DNA of 40,102 bases from a virus: positions 1 through 40,102 of the IMG/VR virus record IMGVR_UViG_3300010400_000034. The stretch is one strand, 5' to 3'. Below, piece after piece: positions 14,182 to 22,400 of this stretch. A model generated the notes under the pieces. It made no database searches. It saw only the letters and a list, made by a program, of their open reading frames with translations, and was not told the DNA's origin. Numbering within the stretch: position 1 is the first letter of the stretch; the number at the start of each line of letters is the position of its first letter. A program made the translations under genes and the position numbers.

Positions 14182-14372
14182 CCACGGCCGACAACATCCG
14201 CTGGGAAATAAAGCAGCGCACCGACCGCATAGCCGAAGCTACCAAGAGCATCGGCAACCTCACACGGCATGTCGCGCTGCTCAAGGATGAGCAGACGAGA
14301 CTGCAGCAGGAAGCGAAGACCTTGCGCGCCGACCTGCTGAAAATTGAGCCAACAAAGGAGATATCGCTATGA
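14178..14372 (+). CDS. Small coiled-coil protein (64 aa)
   Basis: Starts MTTADNIRWEIKQRTDRIAE; almost entirely one predicted coiled-coil helix ending LLKIEPTKEISL. ATGA overlap with the GroES-like gene and with the next gene. Function unknown. Confidence 0.7.
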   Translation: MTTADNIRWEIKQRTDRIAEATKSIGNLTRHVALLKDEQTRLQQEAKTLRADLLKIEPTKEISL

Positions 14373-14716
14373 TCACGCCGACAGTTGGAAGGATCGTCTG
14401 GTATCACCGCGAAGATACCGATCCAGGAACATCGACCGACGAAACGCCGAATGCGGCTATCGTCGCTCACGTACAATCCGACACATGCGTCAACTTGTTC
14501 GTCGTCGACTCAAGCGGCTGCGGGTTCTCACGGTCTGACGTGCCCCTCGTCCAGGACGGTGAAACACCGCCACAGGGCCGGTATTGCGAATGGATGCCAT
14601 ACCAGAAGGGCCAAGCCGCGAAGACCGAAGCGCTGGAGGCTGAAAAAGCAGCCAAGCACGAAGATGTCGCAGAGCCAGAGCCTAAACCTCACCACAAGAA
14701 ACACGGCCATAAGTAA
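14369..14716 (+). CDS. Hypothetical phage protein (115 aa)
   Basis: Starts MITPTVGRIVWYHREDTDPG. A beta-rich N-terminal domain (VAHVQSDTCVNLFVVDSSG) is followed by WMPYQKGQAAKTEALEAEKA and a His/Lys-rich tail (HHKKHGHK). Similar proteins are common in proteobacterial phages, where the first part appears to be a small SH3-like domain. Function unknown. Confidence 0.75.
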   Translation: MITPTVGRIVWYHREDTDPGTSTDETPNAAIVAHVQSDTCVNLFVVDSSGCGFSRSDVPLVQDGETPPQGRYCEWMPYQKGQAAKTEALEAEKAAKHEDVAEPEPKPHHKKHGHK

Positions 14717-14720
14717 AGGA

Positions 14721-14840
14721 CGGTGAAGGTGGATTTGAACCACTGCCCGGTAGCAGGAACAATGAGCCGGGCCGAGTTGATCTAGGGCTACTAACTCCCA
14801 TCTCGGTGGCTACCATAGCCACCACTCATCATCGCCAATC
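14721..14840. ncRNA. Structured RNA region with tRNA T-arm-like motif
   Basis: No gene between 14717 and 14917. The minus strand contains GTGGTTCAAATCCAC, an exact T-arm-like hairpin (14729-14743). Further hairpins follow: GCCCGG/CCGGGC (14745-14750 with 14767-14772), GAGTT/AACTC (14774-14778 with 14793-14797) and a perfect GGTGGCTA/TAGCCACC (14805-14812 with 14816-14823). The outer ends can pair (CGGTGA with TCATCG). A standard tRNA cloverleaf does not fit: total about 110 nt, no proper 7-base anticodon loop. Could be a decayed tRNA, a tRNA mimic or another RNA. Strand is unclear because the T-arm is on minus and the terminator downstream is on plus. Confidence 0.35.
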
Positions 14841-14875
14841 TAAAACTACGACAGAGCAAGCAGAACGTCAAACCG

Positions 14876-14898
14876 CCCAGCCATCGCGCTGGGTTTTT
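14876..14898 (+). terminator. Intrinsic terminator
   Basis: CCCAGC, 6-base loop, GCTGGG, then TTTTT. A classical rho-independent terminator on the plus strand that separates the 14.3-14.7 kb genes and the structured region from the scaffold-capsid genes. Confidence 0.75.
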
Positions 14899-14917
14899 AA
14901 TTGAGGAAAGAGCAAAA

Positions 14918-15082
14918 ATGAAGAACGATGTAGAGAAACCCAGTGATATTAACTTTCTTCGCGGCGTAGAGTTGCGCCGTTGGTGCGTCGAAAAGGCTAT
15001 TGGCTGGCCAACCGTAGCATGTCCAAAAGATGAAGATGTAATCGCCCGTGCCGAAAAACTCTATGAATGGGTGACGAAATGA
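14918..15082 (+). CDS. Small hypothetical protein (54 aa)
   Basis: Read directly: MKNDVEKPSDINFLRGVELR at the start, then RWCVEKAIGWP and a helical end EKLYEWVTK. Good GAGGAAAGAG Shine-Dalgarno and ATGA overlap with the scaffold gene. Function unknown. Confidence 0.7.
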   Translation: MKNDVEKPSDINFLRGVELRRWCVEKAIGWPTVACPKDEDVIARAEKLYEWVTK

Positions 15083-15993
15083 GTGGCACCGACGCAGAAG
15101 ACGAAGATGCAGGCGGTGCACCATCCGGTGAGGCTGATGCCGATACGATCGCACGCGCGACCGAGATGGGCTGGGTAAGCCCAGAGAATTGGAAGGGCAC
15201 ACCGCCCAAGGCTGGTTTTCTCGACCCGGCAGAGTTCGTTCGCCGGGGCGAAAAGGTCATGCCGCTCATCAATGCGAGGGCGCGTAAGGCCGAGGAACGG
15301 GTTGCTGCGCTTGAGACTGAGCTGGCCACAACGCGGTCAGAGCACCGCGCCAACCTTGACCGCATCGAGCGCATGTCGCGGGCAACGCTGGAAAACCAGC
15401 GCGCGCAACTTGAAGCCAGGTACGATGCTGCCAAGCAATATGCCGTCGAAACTGGCGACAAAGCGGCATATCAGGAGGCGGTAAAGCAAGAGAAGGAAGC
15501 CACCAAGGCATTCGACGAGCGTGCGGCTGAGGTCGAGAAGCCCAAGAATGGTGACGACAAGCCGACCGCACTGCCGAAGAACGTGCAGGAAACGATCGAC
15601 GCGTGGCTGACCGACAATACGTGGTTCAATTCCGACCCGGAGCTGAATGCACTTGCCAACGTGCATCATCAATATCTGATCAAGAACCAGCCTGGCCTGA
15701 CGTTGGCGCAGAACCTCGACAAGGTCCGCGACTACGTCAAGAAACGGTTCCCCGACAAGTTTGGCGACGGCGGAAAAGAGGACGACGAGGAGCCTGTGCG
15801 CGGGTCACGCGTGGAAGGTTCGGCGCGCGTCGGCGGCGGCCGGGGCTCGAAATGGTCCCAAGTGCCTGATGCTGATCGCAAGCTCGCCGAGAACGCAGGG
15901 CATCTGCCCTACTATCTCGAAAAGGGCGAGACCATGGAAAAGGACATCGGCAAGGCGCGCGAGCGCTGGGCCGCGAAGTATTTGGAGAGCTAG
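15079..15993 (+). CDS. Scaffolding-like protein
   Basis: 304 residues, strongly acidic and helical. MGWVSPENWKGTPPKAGFLD is a recurring phage block, followed by a long coiled coil (residues about 60-155, with ARARKAEERVAALETELA) and the domain TIDAWLTDNTWFNSDPELNA. Charged C-terminus. Composition and position immediately before the head genes fit a scaffold for procapsid assembly. No protease partner is apparent. Confidence 0.75.
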   Translation: MSGTDAEDEDAGGAPSGEADADTIARATEMGWVSPENWKGTPPKAGFLDPAEFVRRGEKVMPLINARARKAEERVAALETELATTRSEHRANLDRIERMSRATLENQRAQLEARYDAAKQYAVETGDKAAYQEAVKQEKEATKAFDERAAEVEKPKNGDDKPTALPKNVQETIDAWLTDNTWFNSDPELNALANVHHQYLIKNQPGLTLAQNLDKVRDYVKKRFPDKFGDGGKEDDEEPVRGSRVEGSARVGGGRGSKWSQVPDADRKLAENAGHLPYYLEKGETMEKDIGKARERWAAKYLES

Positions 15994-15999
15994 GAATAC

Positions 16000-16521
16000 A
16001 TGACCGACACAACAAACACAGACCGTCGCCGACCGGACAACCGACAACAGGCGGCGCTCGGCCCTATGCTGGGCCAAGCCGCACCAACTGCGCGCCAAGC
16101 CGAGACCCAACAGACGCGGCGGCGCCGCGAAGGGCTCGGGCCAGAGCGCAATCTGAAAATGCACGTCCCAGGCCACGACAGCGATCCCAACTGGGTCTAC
16201 CGCTACGCCAACGACAGGCCAGGACGTATCCATCAATTGACCGTCGATGATGACTGGGAGCCTGCGCCAAATCAGCGCGGCGCGGCAGGTCACGAGGCAG
16301 CTATCGGCACGGGCACAGAGCGCGTAGTCGATAAATACACGGGCGAGCGAGCAATCCTACTGAGGAAGCCGAGGAAGTATCACGAGGCCGATGAAGCGGC
16401 CAAGGAACAAGAGAGAAAGAAGGGTGACGCGACTTTGAGGCGCGGCCCGCTGCCATCCCCCAACGGGGCCGCCGAGCAAACCTATGTGCCAGGCGGACGG
16501 AACATCATCAACGGGCAGTAG
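16000..16521 (+). CDS. Hypothetical protein, head-gene cluster (173 aa)
   Basis: Starts MTDTTNTDRRRPDNRQQAAL. Contains HVPGHDSDPNWVYRYANDRP and AAGHEAAIGTGTERVVDKYT, with a charged, disordered rest. This block recurs next to scaffold genes in similar podophages. Function unknown; possibly a minor head protein. Confidence 0.7.
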   Translation: MTDTTNTDRRRPDNRQQAALGPMLGQAAPTARQAETQQTRRRREGLGPERNLKMHVPGHDSDPNWVYRYANDRPGRIHQLTVDDDWEPAPNQRGAAGHEAAIGTGTERVVDKYTGERAILLRKPRKYHEADEAAKEQERKKGDATLRRGPLPSPNGAAEQTYVPGGRNIINGQ

Positions 16522-16550
16522 CCCGCCCCATTCACAATTAGGAGGCCAAA

Positions 16551-17165
16551 TTGGCAAATTCCAACGCGCCTTTCGGGCTGCGCCCTGTTCGAACTCTGAA
16601 CGGTGCCCCATGGAACGGTGCTGTCAATCTCTACTTCGCGACCGGCGCGACCGGTGTCATCGCGCCGGGTGACCCGGTCGTAAATCGCGGCACTTGCAAC
16701 ACCGTCAGCTTCGGCGGGTTTGAACCTGGCATGTTGCCGGAATGCGGCATCGCTTCGGCTGGCGCGTCGAACGTCATCACGGGTGTTTGCGTGTCGGTTC
16801 TGCCGGTCACGCGCGACAGTCTGCCGTATCGAGAAACGTCAACCGATCGCATCATCGCGGTTGCCGACGATCCACAGTTGATTTTCCACTGTCAGGAAAA
16901 TTCGGGCGGTGCGGCATTCGCGGCCGTCGATCAGGGCCGCTTTGCGGTTCTCGCTGCGGGCACGGCCTCGACCGTCACCGGCCGTTCGGCGTGGGTCATC
17001 GACACTGGTACGGCGACAAACACGACCGTCACGTTCCAGGTTCTGTTGATGAGGTACGCCAACGTGCCGAGCAATGCGATCGGCACCAACGCCGTCTGGG
17101 AAGTCATGCTTCTCAATCACCAGTATGCCGCGCTGTCCAATGCCGGCCGCTTCACCCCGGTCTAA
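16551..17165 (+). CDS. Beta-rich head-associated protein with TTG start (204 aa)
   Basis: No ATG is available near the 5' end. A TTG at 16551 follows TAGGAGG by about 6 bases and the protein begins ANSNAPFGLRPVRTLNGAPW. Thr/Gly/Val-rich beta structure throughout. It lies directly before the major capsid gene, so a capsid decoration or stabilising protein is plausible; this is inferred. Confidence 0.75.
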   Translation: MANSNAPFGLRPVRTLNGAPWNGAVNLYFATGATGVIAPGDPVVNRGTCNTVSFGGFEPGMLPECGIASAGASNVITGVCVSVLPVTRDSLPYRETSTDRIIAVADDPQLIFHCQENSGGAAFAAVDQGRFAVLAAGTASTVTGRSAWVIDTGTATNTTVTFQVLLMRYANVPSNAIGTNAVWEVMLLNHQYAALSNAGRFTPV

Positions 17166-17202
17166 CCGGCTCACACACACTCAACATTAAAGGAGCCATC
17201 AC

Positions 17203-18946
17203 ATGGCTGGAGTTATTGGTACCGGGAATCATCCCAAAGCCTTATGGCCTTTGCATTAAGGGCCTCGTTGTAGTAATATAACGAGATAACGCATTTAACT
17301 GCTGGAAACTCCCGCCGGGACAATCAGCAGCCAAGGCAGCAATGACCAAACTGATCATCTACTCAATCCTGAATCTGAAAAACGGCAAACGGTACATTGG
17401 CCAGACGTGCCAAGGTCTCGCCCGCCGCAAGGGTGAGCATATGCATCGGTTTAACCTTGGTGAAAGGGACCACAAGTTATATCAGGCGATGCGCAAACAC
17501 GGCGTGAAGAATTTCAAGTTTGAGGTTCTGTGCAGCGTCCTGAAGCCGGAATATCTTGATCAGATGGAAGTGCACTTCATTGAGGAGTACAATTCTTTCC
17601 ATCGCGGCTACAATATGACTTGTGGTGGTGAGACTGCATCGCAGGAGACTAGGCAAAAAATCAGCGCGGCCCTTACCGGCCGCAAAATTTTATGGGCTGA
17701 CAAATTGTGGCTTACTCGCCGCAACAACCCGGATGCCAAGCAGCCAAAGGACTACGTTGCGAAGGGTGCTAACAACACCCAAGCAAAGTCTTATTTGGTC
17801 CGTCTTCCCGACGGCGAAGAACGCCGCGTGAAGGGACTCAATCAGTTCTGCAAAGAGAACGGGTTGAGTTTTCCGCTCATGCTGGCGACGCTCAAGGGCG
17901 TGCAGACTCATCACAAGGGACACTTATTGCTCGCAAGGTTCAACGACTAGAGCTTCGGCTCGTACACCCAAGCGGGTGGAAATGGTGCGGGTCCTGTTTT
18001 CCCGACAGGATCAAGATATAGCCTAATCTGCATGGCAACATGCAGCGGCCGGAAACGGCGGGCGCGGAGTAGCGAACCGCGTTGAATATAAATGGGAATG
18101 CATGCCTTCTTCGGGGCTACCTACAAGGAGCACCCGGAGGAATACTCGGACATCTTCGACGTGGATACATCGTCGAAGAATTACGAGGAAGACACCAAGA
18201 TCACAGGCTTTGGCCTGGCACCAATGAAGACCGAGGGCGGTTCGGTTGAGTACGATACCGAATCCCAGGGCTTCACCAAGCGCTACACGCACAACGTCTA
18301 TGGCCTTGGTTATCAGGTCACCGAGGAAGAACAGGAAGACGGTCAATACGAGATCGTTAGCAAGCGTCGCATCAAGCGCCTAGCGTTCTCTATGCGTCAG
18401 ACCGTCGAGACCGTCGCGGCGAACGTGCTCAACCGCGGCTACACCTCCGGCTATACTGGCGGCGACGGGTCGATCCTGTTCGCCACCACGCATTCGTCGA
18501 TCAATGGCAACTATGCCAACATGATCACGGCTGCGGACTTCAGCGAGGCTGCCCTTGAAGACATGTGCGTTCTGATCGGGCAGGCCAAGAACGATCGCGG
18601 CCTGCCCATCGGACTGCGCCCAATGAAGCTGATTTACCCGGTCAATATCCAGTTCGATGTTGCTCGGGTACTCAAGAGCGAACTAACCCCAGGCACGACC
18701 AACAATGCCGTGAATGCGGTGCGCCTCGTCGGCGTCAAGCCGGTCATGAACCACTACCTGAGCGACACTGATGCATGGTTCGTCAAGACCGACTGCCCGA
18801 ACGGGCTGACCTTCTTCAATCGTCGTGAGATGAAATTCGCTCAAGACAATGATCACGATACTGGGAACGCCAAGGCCAAGGTCACGCGGCGCTTCTCGGT
18901 CGGTTGGACAGACCCGTTAGGTTGCTTCGGCAGCGCGGGGGCTTAG
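17203..18946 (+). CDS. Major capsid protein, split by a group I intron: exons 17203-17250 and 18095-18946
   Basis: Exon 1 has AAAGGAG before the ATG and encodes MAGVIGTGNHPKALWP; without splicing the frame stops after Leu-His. Exon 2 starts with GGA (Gly) and continues MHAFFGATYKEHPEEYSDIF. The joined product is 299 residues. The joint KALWP-G reproduces the KALWPG sequence that I recall from uninterrupted homologues in podophage capsids, where it is followed by an aromatic-Gly motif, like the FFG here. Further family blocks: DTESQGFTKRYTHNVYGLGY, RRIKRLAFSMRQTVETVAAN, NDRGLPIGLRPMKLIYPVNI, VMNHYLSDTDAWFVKTD. An internal ATG at 18092 belongs to the intron end and is not the true start. Confidence 0.88.
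17251..18094 (+). ncRNA. Group I self-splicing intron
   Basis: 844 nt. P1: exon end GGCCU pairs with the internal guide GGGCC (17260-17264) with the required U-G pair at the 5' splice site. P10: UGCAUU (17252-17257) can pair with AAUGCA of exon 2 (18097-18102). Core: P-like AACTGCTGGAAACTC (17297-17311) and Q-like AATCAGCAGCC (17322-17332) share the GCTG/CAGC pairing; R-like GTTCAACGACTAGA (17938-17951); S-like AAGATATAGCC (18013-18023). Last base G (18094). P7 pairing between R and S has one A-C mismatch. The endonuclease lies between Q and R. Confidence 0.85.
17342..17950 (+). CDS. GIY-YIG homing endonuclease, intron-encoded
   Basis: 202 residues. GIY-YIG domain about residues 5-95: IIYSILNLKNGKRYIGQTCQ (the GIY motif is IYS here), catalytic Arg in LARRKGEHM (R28 or R29), the conserved Glu in YLDQMEVHFIEEYNS (E76) and RGYNMTCGGE. 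Residues 101-114 (ETRQKISAALTGRK) match a NUMOD3 DNA-binding module. The C-terminus binds the homing site by analogy. Its stop codon TAG lies inside the intron R element, so coding and ribozyme sequence overlap, as in T4 introns. It would cleave intronless capsid alleles and spread the intron. Confidence 0.9.
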   Translation: MTKLIIYSILNLKNGKRYIGQTCQGLARRKGEHMHRFNLGERDHKLYQAMRKHGVKNFKFEVLCSVLKPEYLDQMEVHFIEEYNSFHRGYNMTCGGETASQETRQKISAALTGRKILWADKLWLTRRNNPDAKQPKDYVAKGANNTQAKSYLVRLPDGEERRVKGLNQFCKENGLSFPLMLATLKGVQTHHKGHLLLARFND

Positions 18947-18997
18947 TAACAGAGTTTCAGTCGGCGGCGTGGAAAGCAGACACGCAATCTAAATGGC

Positions 18998-19113
18998 GGC
19001 GCTGTGGTGGCGCCCAAGTGGCGACGATGGTCCCCGTGACTAGGCCACGGCCTGCCAACCTCACCAGGGTTGGCTTGCAGAAGGGGGCCAGCCGGAGTAG
19101 CGACCGGCCCGAC
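18998..19113 (+). ncRNA. Structured leader after the capsid gene
   Basis: 18947-19184 has no convincing gene. It contains GCCAACC-(7)-GGTTGGC (19054-19074) and GCCGG-AGTAGCGA-CCGGC (19091-19108). The second loop is the same as in a hairpin near the intron 3' end (CGCGG-AGTAGCGAA-CCGCG, 18063-18081), although the stems differ. It lacks a U-tract, so it is not an obvious terminator. Confidence 0.4.
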
Positions 19114-19184
19114 TGAATTCATCCATCACCTCACCTTCGGAAATCCACAACTGGCCCTCACGGGTCGAAGCGGAGGCTTCACAA

Positions 19185-20123
19185 ATGGCTCTAAATGCAC
19201 TCTCAAGCTACCCGGAAGGATTCGCCGGCGGCGTTGTCATCACTGGCCGGCCGCTCGTCGCGGACTTCGGCGGTAATGTCTTCTGGGTCAATTCGGCAAC
19301 AGGTTCCGATGGCGGCAAGGGAACGCGCGAGCGTCCATTCGCTACCATCGCATACGCGATCAGCCGTTGCACGGCCAATCAGGGCGACACAATCCTGTGC
19401 GCGCCAGGACACGCTGAAACGATCACATCGTCAGCCCTTGCATGCAGCACTGCCGGGGTGAATATCGTTGGAATCGGAGTTGGTGCAGCAAAGCCTACTC
19501 TTACCTTCACGGCTACCAGCTCGCGCATCAATGTCACTGCAGCGAACTGCATGTGGAAAAACTTCCGCTGGACGGCGGGCGTTGGCGACGTTGTAACGGC
19601 GGTTTTGCATGCTACTGCGGCGCAAAACACGCAATATCTTGATATCGAGTTCTTCGCGACTTCGACGTTCAACTTCATCAATTGTTACACCCTTGGGGCG
19701 GCCAATATTTCGGACGGTTGCCGATGGGAGCGTAACTATCTGAGGACGGCGGATGCCGGGCAGCTCGCGCTTGTTATTACCGCAGCGGCACATAATGATT
19801 TGAAGTTCTATGGCAACTATGTGTCGCATGCGGCGACAGCGGCCGGCCTATTGACCGCTGGCGCTGCGGATTTATTGGGATTGGACGTTCGCGGCAACTT
19901 TGTCCAAACAGGTCAGACTGACGGCGCTGTTGGTGTCCTGGTTATCACAACGTCAACAGCATCAAGCGGAATGCTTGTTGATAACGATATGAAAACGGCA
20001 GATGCCGCCGCCAACGTGGCGATCCCGATTGCGTCGAAAGTCTACGCAGCCCGCAACTACATCGCCGGTGCTGATGAGGTCGGAACTGTCGTTGCCGTTG
20101 GCACACTGTTCGACAACACCTAA
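19185..20123 (+). CDS. Beta-helix-like virion protein (312 aa)
   Basis: Starts MALNALSSYPEGFAGGVVIT. The block FWVNSATGSDGGKGTRERPF-ATIAYAISRC and GDTILCAPGHAETI is the start of a parallel right-handed beta-helix of the pectate-lyase type. Repeating beta-strand turns with stacked Asn follow. No polysaccharide-cleaving catalytic site can be read. Located directly downstream of the capsid, so a head fibre or decoration is likely rather than a tail-spike. Confidence 0.7.
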   Translation: MALNALSSYPEGFAGGVVITGRPLVADFGGNVFWVNSATGSDGGKGTRERPFATIAYAISRCTANQGDTILCAPGHAETITSSALACSTAGVNIVGIGVGAAKPTLTFTATSSRINVTAANCMWKNFRWTAGVGDVVTAVLHATAAQNTQYLDIEFFATSTFNFINCYTLGAANISDGCRWERNYLRTADAGQLALVITAAAHNDLKFYGNYVSHAATAAGLLTAGAADLLGLDVRGNFVQTGQTDGAVGVLVITTSTASSGMLVDNDMKTADAAANVAIPIASKVYAARNYIAGADEVGTVVAVGTLFDNT

Positions 20124-20164
20124 TCCATCTCAATCCTTCATCATCACTTTCAGGAGGCCATACA

Positions 20165-20716
20165 ATGGCTATCTCAGGCGGAAAATATGCAACGGAAGTG
20201 GCCCTGGGCAGGGTCTTCATCGGCAACACGGCGGCGGCAGGCGTTGCGGTCCCAGTCGAGACCGGAACGGCGGTGACGTTCGGGCTCTGGAATACCAGCA
20301 CGACAAAATACGCAATCCCGCTCTGGCTCTCGATGGCCTATGTATCGGGTACGATCACGATCGGCGGGTTTGTGATCGTCAACCAGTATTGCGGGTTTGC
20401 GCTAGCAACCGCGGCGCCACTCTCGGCATGGACCGATGCGACGCCAAAGAATGCCCTACTCGGCAATGGCACCGCATCGGCAATGCGGTTCACCGGGTCG
20501 ACAGCAACGCTCACCGCCGGCGGCACGCGCGCTTATAGCCTTGGCTTCGGCCAGCAGATCGCTACCGCTGGACCTGGCTTTGGTCAGTCATCCCACGACT
20601 TTGAGGGCCGTTTGATTGTTCCGCCGGGACAGATGATATTCCTCGGCGAGACCATCGTCACCACAGCGCTGTACAACGTTTGTATGGCATGGGCTGAAGT
20701 GGACATCCCGCGGTAA
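20165..20716 (+). CDS. Structural beta-rich protein (183 aa)
   Basis: Starts MAISGGKYATEVALGRVFIG, strong AGGAGG Shine-Dalgarno. Gly/Thr/Ala-rich beta sandwich pattern with VIVPPGQMIFLGE-like segment near the C-terminus (LIVPPGQMIFLGETIVTTAL). Probably a virion surface or decoration protein; no family recognised. Confidence 0.65.
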   Translation: MAISGGKYATEVALGRVFIGNTAAAGVAVPVETGTAVTFGLWNTSTTKYAIPLWLSMAYVSGTITIGGFVIVNQYCGFALATAAPLSAWTDATPKNALLGNGTASAMRFTGSTATLTAGGTRAYSLGFGQQIATAGPGFGQSSHDFEGRLIVPPGQMIFLGETIVTTALYNVCMAWAEVDIPR

Positions 20717-20738
20717 GGCCCAACAGGAGGGCCGCACC

Positions 20739-21131
20739 ATGGCTGTGGTTATCACTTCGCAGGTCTTGTATGACGGGGTTCGCAATCTCGTCATGCAGGT
20801 CCAAGGCGTCAGCGACGGCACCAATGATACGGTGCCGATCGTGCATCTGGCTGACCTCAATCCAGTTCCGCAGGGCGTCAAGGTGATGTGCATCACCTAT
20901 GATGTGCCTTTCGGCATCGTGCGATTGACATACGAAGGCGACGAGCCGGTGCAGATCGCTGATTGCGACGGCTGGAATAGCCTCGACTTCACGAAATTCG
21001 GCGGGGTCGTCAACACGATCGGCGCCCCCGCCGACAACAACTCCAATGGCGATATTCTGGCTACGACAATGGGGTTTGAGGCTGGCTGCACCTTTAATAT
21101 CAAACTCGAAATGATCAAGAAATATCCATGA
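20739..21131 (+). CDS. Virion-associated protein (130 aa)
   Basis: Starts MAVVITSQVLYDGVRNLVMQ and contains VQGVSDGTNDTVPIVHLADL; beta-rich. The motif VLYDGVRNLVMQ is seen in similar phage structural proteins. GGAGG Shine-Dalgarno, and ATGA overlap with the next gene. Exact role unknown. Confidence 0.7.
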   Translation: MAVVITSQVLYDGVRNLVMQVQGVSDGTNDTVPIVHLADLNPVPQGVKVMCITYDVPFGIVRLTYEGDEPVQIADCDGWNSLDFTKFGGVVNTIGAPADNNSNGDILATTMGFEAGCTFNIKLEMIKKYP

Positions 21132-21565
21132 TCATCAGCGCAACAGGCCTTGGAAATGTGGCATCAATACTCAGCCGCGCTGGGTTGTCGTCTCCTGGGG
21201 GTGGGGCTGGCGATAATCGTGTCCAGCTCGTCACCAACGGCACATTCAGCGCGGACGCCAACTGGACCAAGACGACTTGGACCATAGCGGCCGGCGTTGC
21301 TGATATCGCCGGCGCCGCAACCGATACCATGACTCAAGCCATCGCGATCACGCCGGGCGTCAACTACCTTGTCACGTTCACGGTCACAGCATTCACTGGT
21401 GGCACCGTGACCGCAATCCTCGGCGGGACTTCTGGGACGGCACGAGGTTCCGCAGCGACATTCTCGGAAATCATCAAGGCTGGAAGCACTAACAGTCTCA
21501 TCAGCTTCTCTGCCGCAGGAGCTACGCTGACAATCGATAACGTATCAGTAGTGCAAACTGGGTAA
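21128..21565 (+). CDS. Beta-sandwich protein resembling a carbohydrate-binding module
   Basis: 145 residues. LVTNGTFSADANWTKTTWTI followed by beta strands and LTIDNVSVVQTG is the typical start and end of a CBM-like jelly-roll domain used in phage adhesins. The N-terminal 30 residues probably attach it to the virion. Binding to a surface sugar is inferred. Confidence 0.65.
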   Translation: MIISATGLGNVASILSRAGLSSPGGGAGDNRVQLVTNGTFSADANWTKTTWTIAAGVADIAGAATDTMTQAIAITPGVNYLVTFTVTAFTGGTVTAILGGTSGTARGSAATFSEIIKAGSTNSLISFSAAGATLTIDNVSVVQTG

Positions 21566-21570
21566 GAACG

Positions 21571-22005
21571 ATGGCAACGTATACGCACTACAACACATTC
21601 GTCGAAAATTTAGCGAACAAGCTGATTGATTGGTTCGGCGCTACTGACACGTACAAAGCAGTTATCCATACTGATGCGCCGGTAGTTGCAACAGACAATG
21701 TGCTCGGCGATCTTACGCAAATCGGCGGATCGAACGGCTACACCACAGGCGGCACCGACATCACGTTCAACTCGACACGTACAACCACAGTAGTAACAGC
21801 GACATCAGTTGACGTTGTGTGGACTGCATCCGGTGGAAATCTAGGATCAAGCACTACTGGCCGCTATGTAAGCATCTATGATGATACGTCGGCATTGGAC
21901 AATCTTATGGCTTCATATGATTACGGGTCTACGTTCACGGTTGCTTCAGGCGAGACATTTACTTTGGATTTCGGGGCTTCGCTGGCAACTTTAAGTGCGA
22001 CATAA
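21571..22005 (+). CDS. Structural protein (144 aa)
   Basis: Starts MATYTHYNTFVENLANKLID; then beta-rich with TTTGRYVSIYDD and LDFGASLATL at the end. Similar short proteins with FVENLANK recur in phage structural cassettes. Probably a virion part; no activity visible. Confidence 0.65.
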   Translation: MATYTHYNTFVENLANKLIDWFGATDTYKAVIHTDAPVVATDNVLGDLTQIGGSNGYTTGGTDITFNSTRTTTVVTATSVDVVWTASGGNLGSSTTGRYVSIYDDTSALDNLMASYDYGSTFTVASGETFTLDFGASLATLSAT

Positions 22006-22007
22006 TC

Positions 22008-22400
22008 ATGCAACCGCATTCACTCGGAAGCTATTCTATCACTGATATCAAGACGCCGGCGCAGAAGGCCAAAGAAGGCGGATGGGCATCACGCCATGGT
22101 ACAAACTGGCCCAAGGGCACAGTCCTGCCAGAAACTCAGGTGCAAACCTGCCCGCGTGTGAAGGTGGCGGACCTTCCCGAAGGCCATCTCAAGCAAAAAC
22201 ATATTGATCACCTCGAGCAGAACCAGCTTATCGCATCATGTTGCCGCCACCCTGAAAACCACGAGGTTGAGGCGCGCAAGAGCCATCCCGACGAGCCGGC
22301 GCCTGACATTTATGTGTTCCACTGCATATGTGGGCGCAAGCATAGATTCTTTTGTGTCGGGCGGACTGATCCGCACCGGCCGGTATGGAGTGCATCGTAA
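22008..22400 (+). CDS. Cys/His-rich hypothetical protein (130 aa)
   Basis: Starts MQPHSLGSYSITDIKTPAQK. C-terminal SCCRHPENHEVEARKSH and YVFHCICGRKHRFFCVG look like a zinc ribbon. TAATG overlap with the next gene. It lies in the structural cassette, though a zinc ribbon is unusual there. Function unknown. Confidence 0.65.
   Translation: MQPHSLGSYSITDIKTPAQKAKEGGWASRHGTNWPKGTVLPETQVQTCPRVKVADLPEGHLKQKHIDHLEQNQLIASCCRHPENHEVEARKSHPDEPAPDIYVFHCICGRKHRFFCVGRTDPHRPVWSAS

Noticed and set aside
14721-14840. Ordinary tRNA gene
   Set aside because: T-arm is good, but anticodon arm and length do not fit.
18092-18946. Capsid gene starting at ATG 18092
   Set aside because: This ATG is the intron end; a capsid ATG with Shine-Dalgarno and matching N-terminus lies at 17203.
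18947-19184. Second group I intron or OMEGA-type RNA after the capsid gene
   Set aside because: Only one hairpin loop is shared; no P/Q/R/S core and no nuclease gene of that kind nearby.
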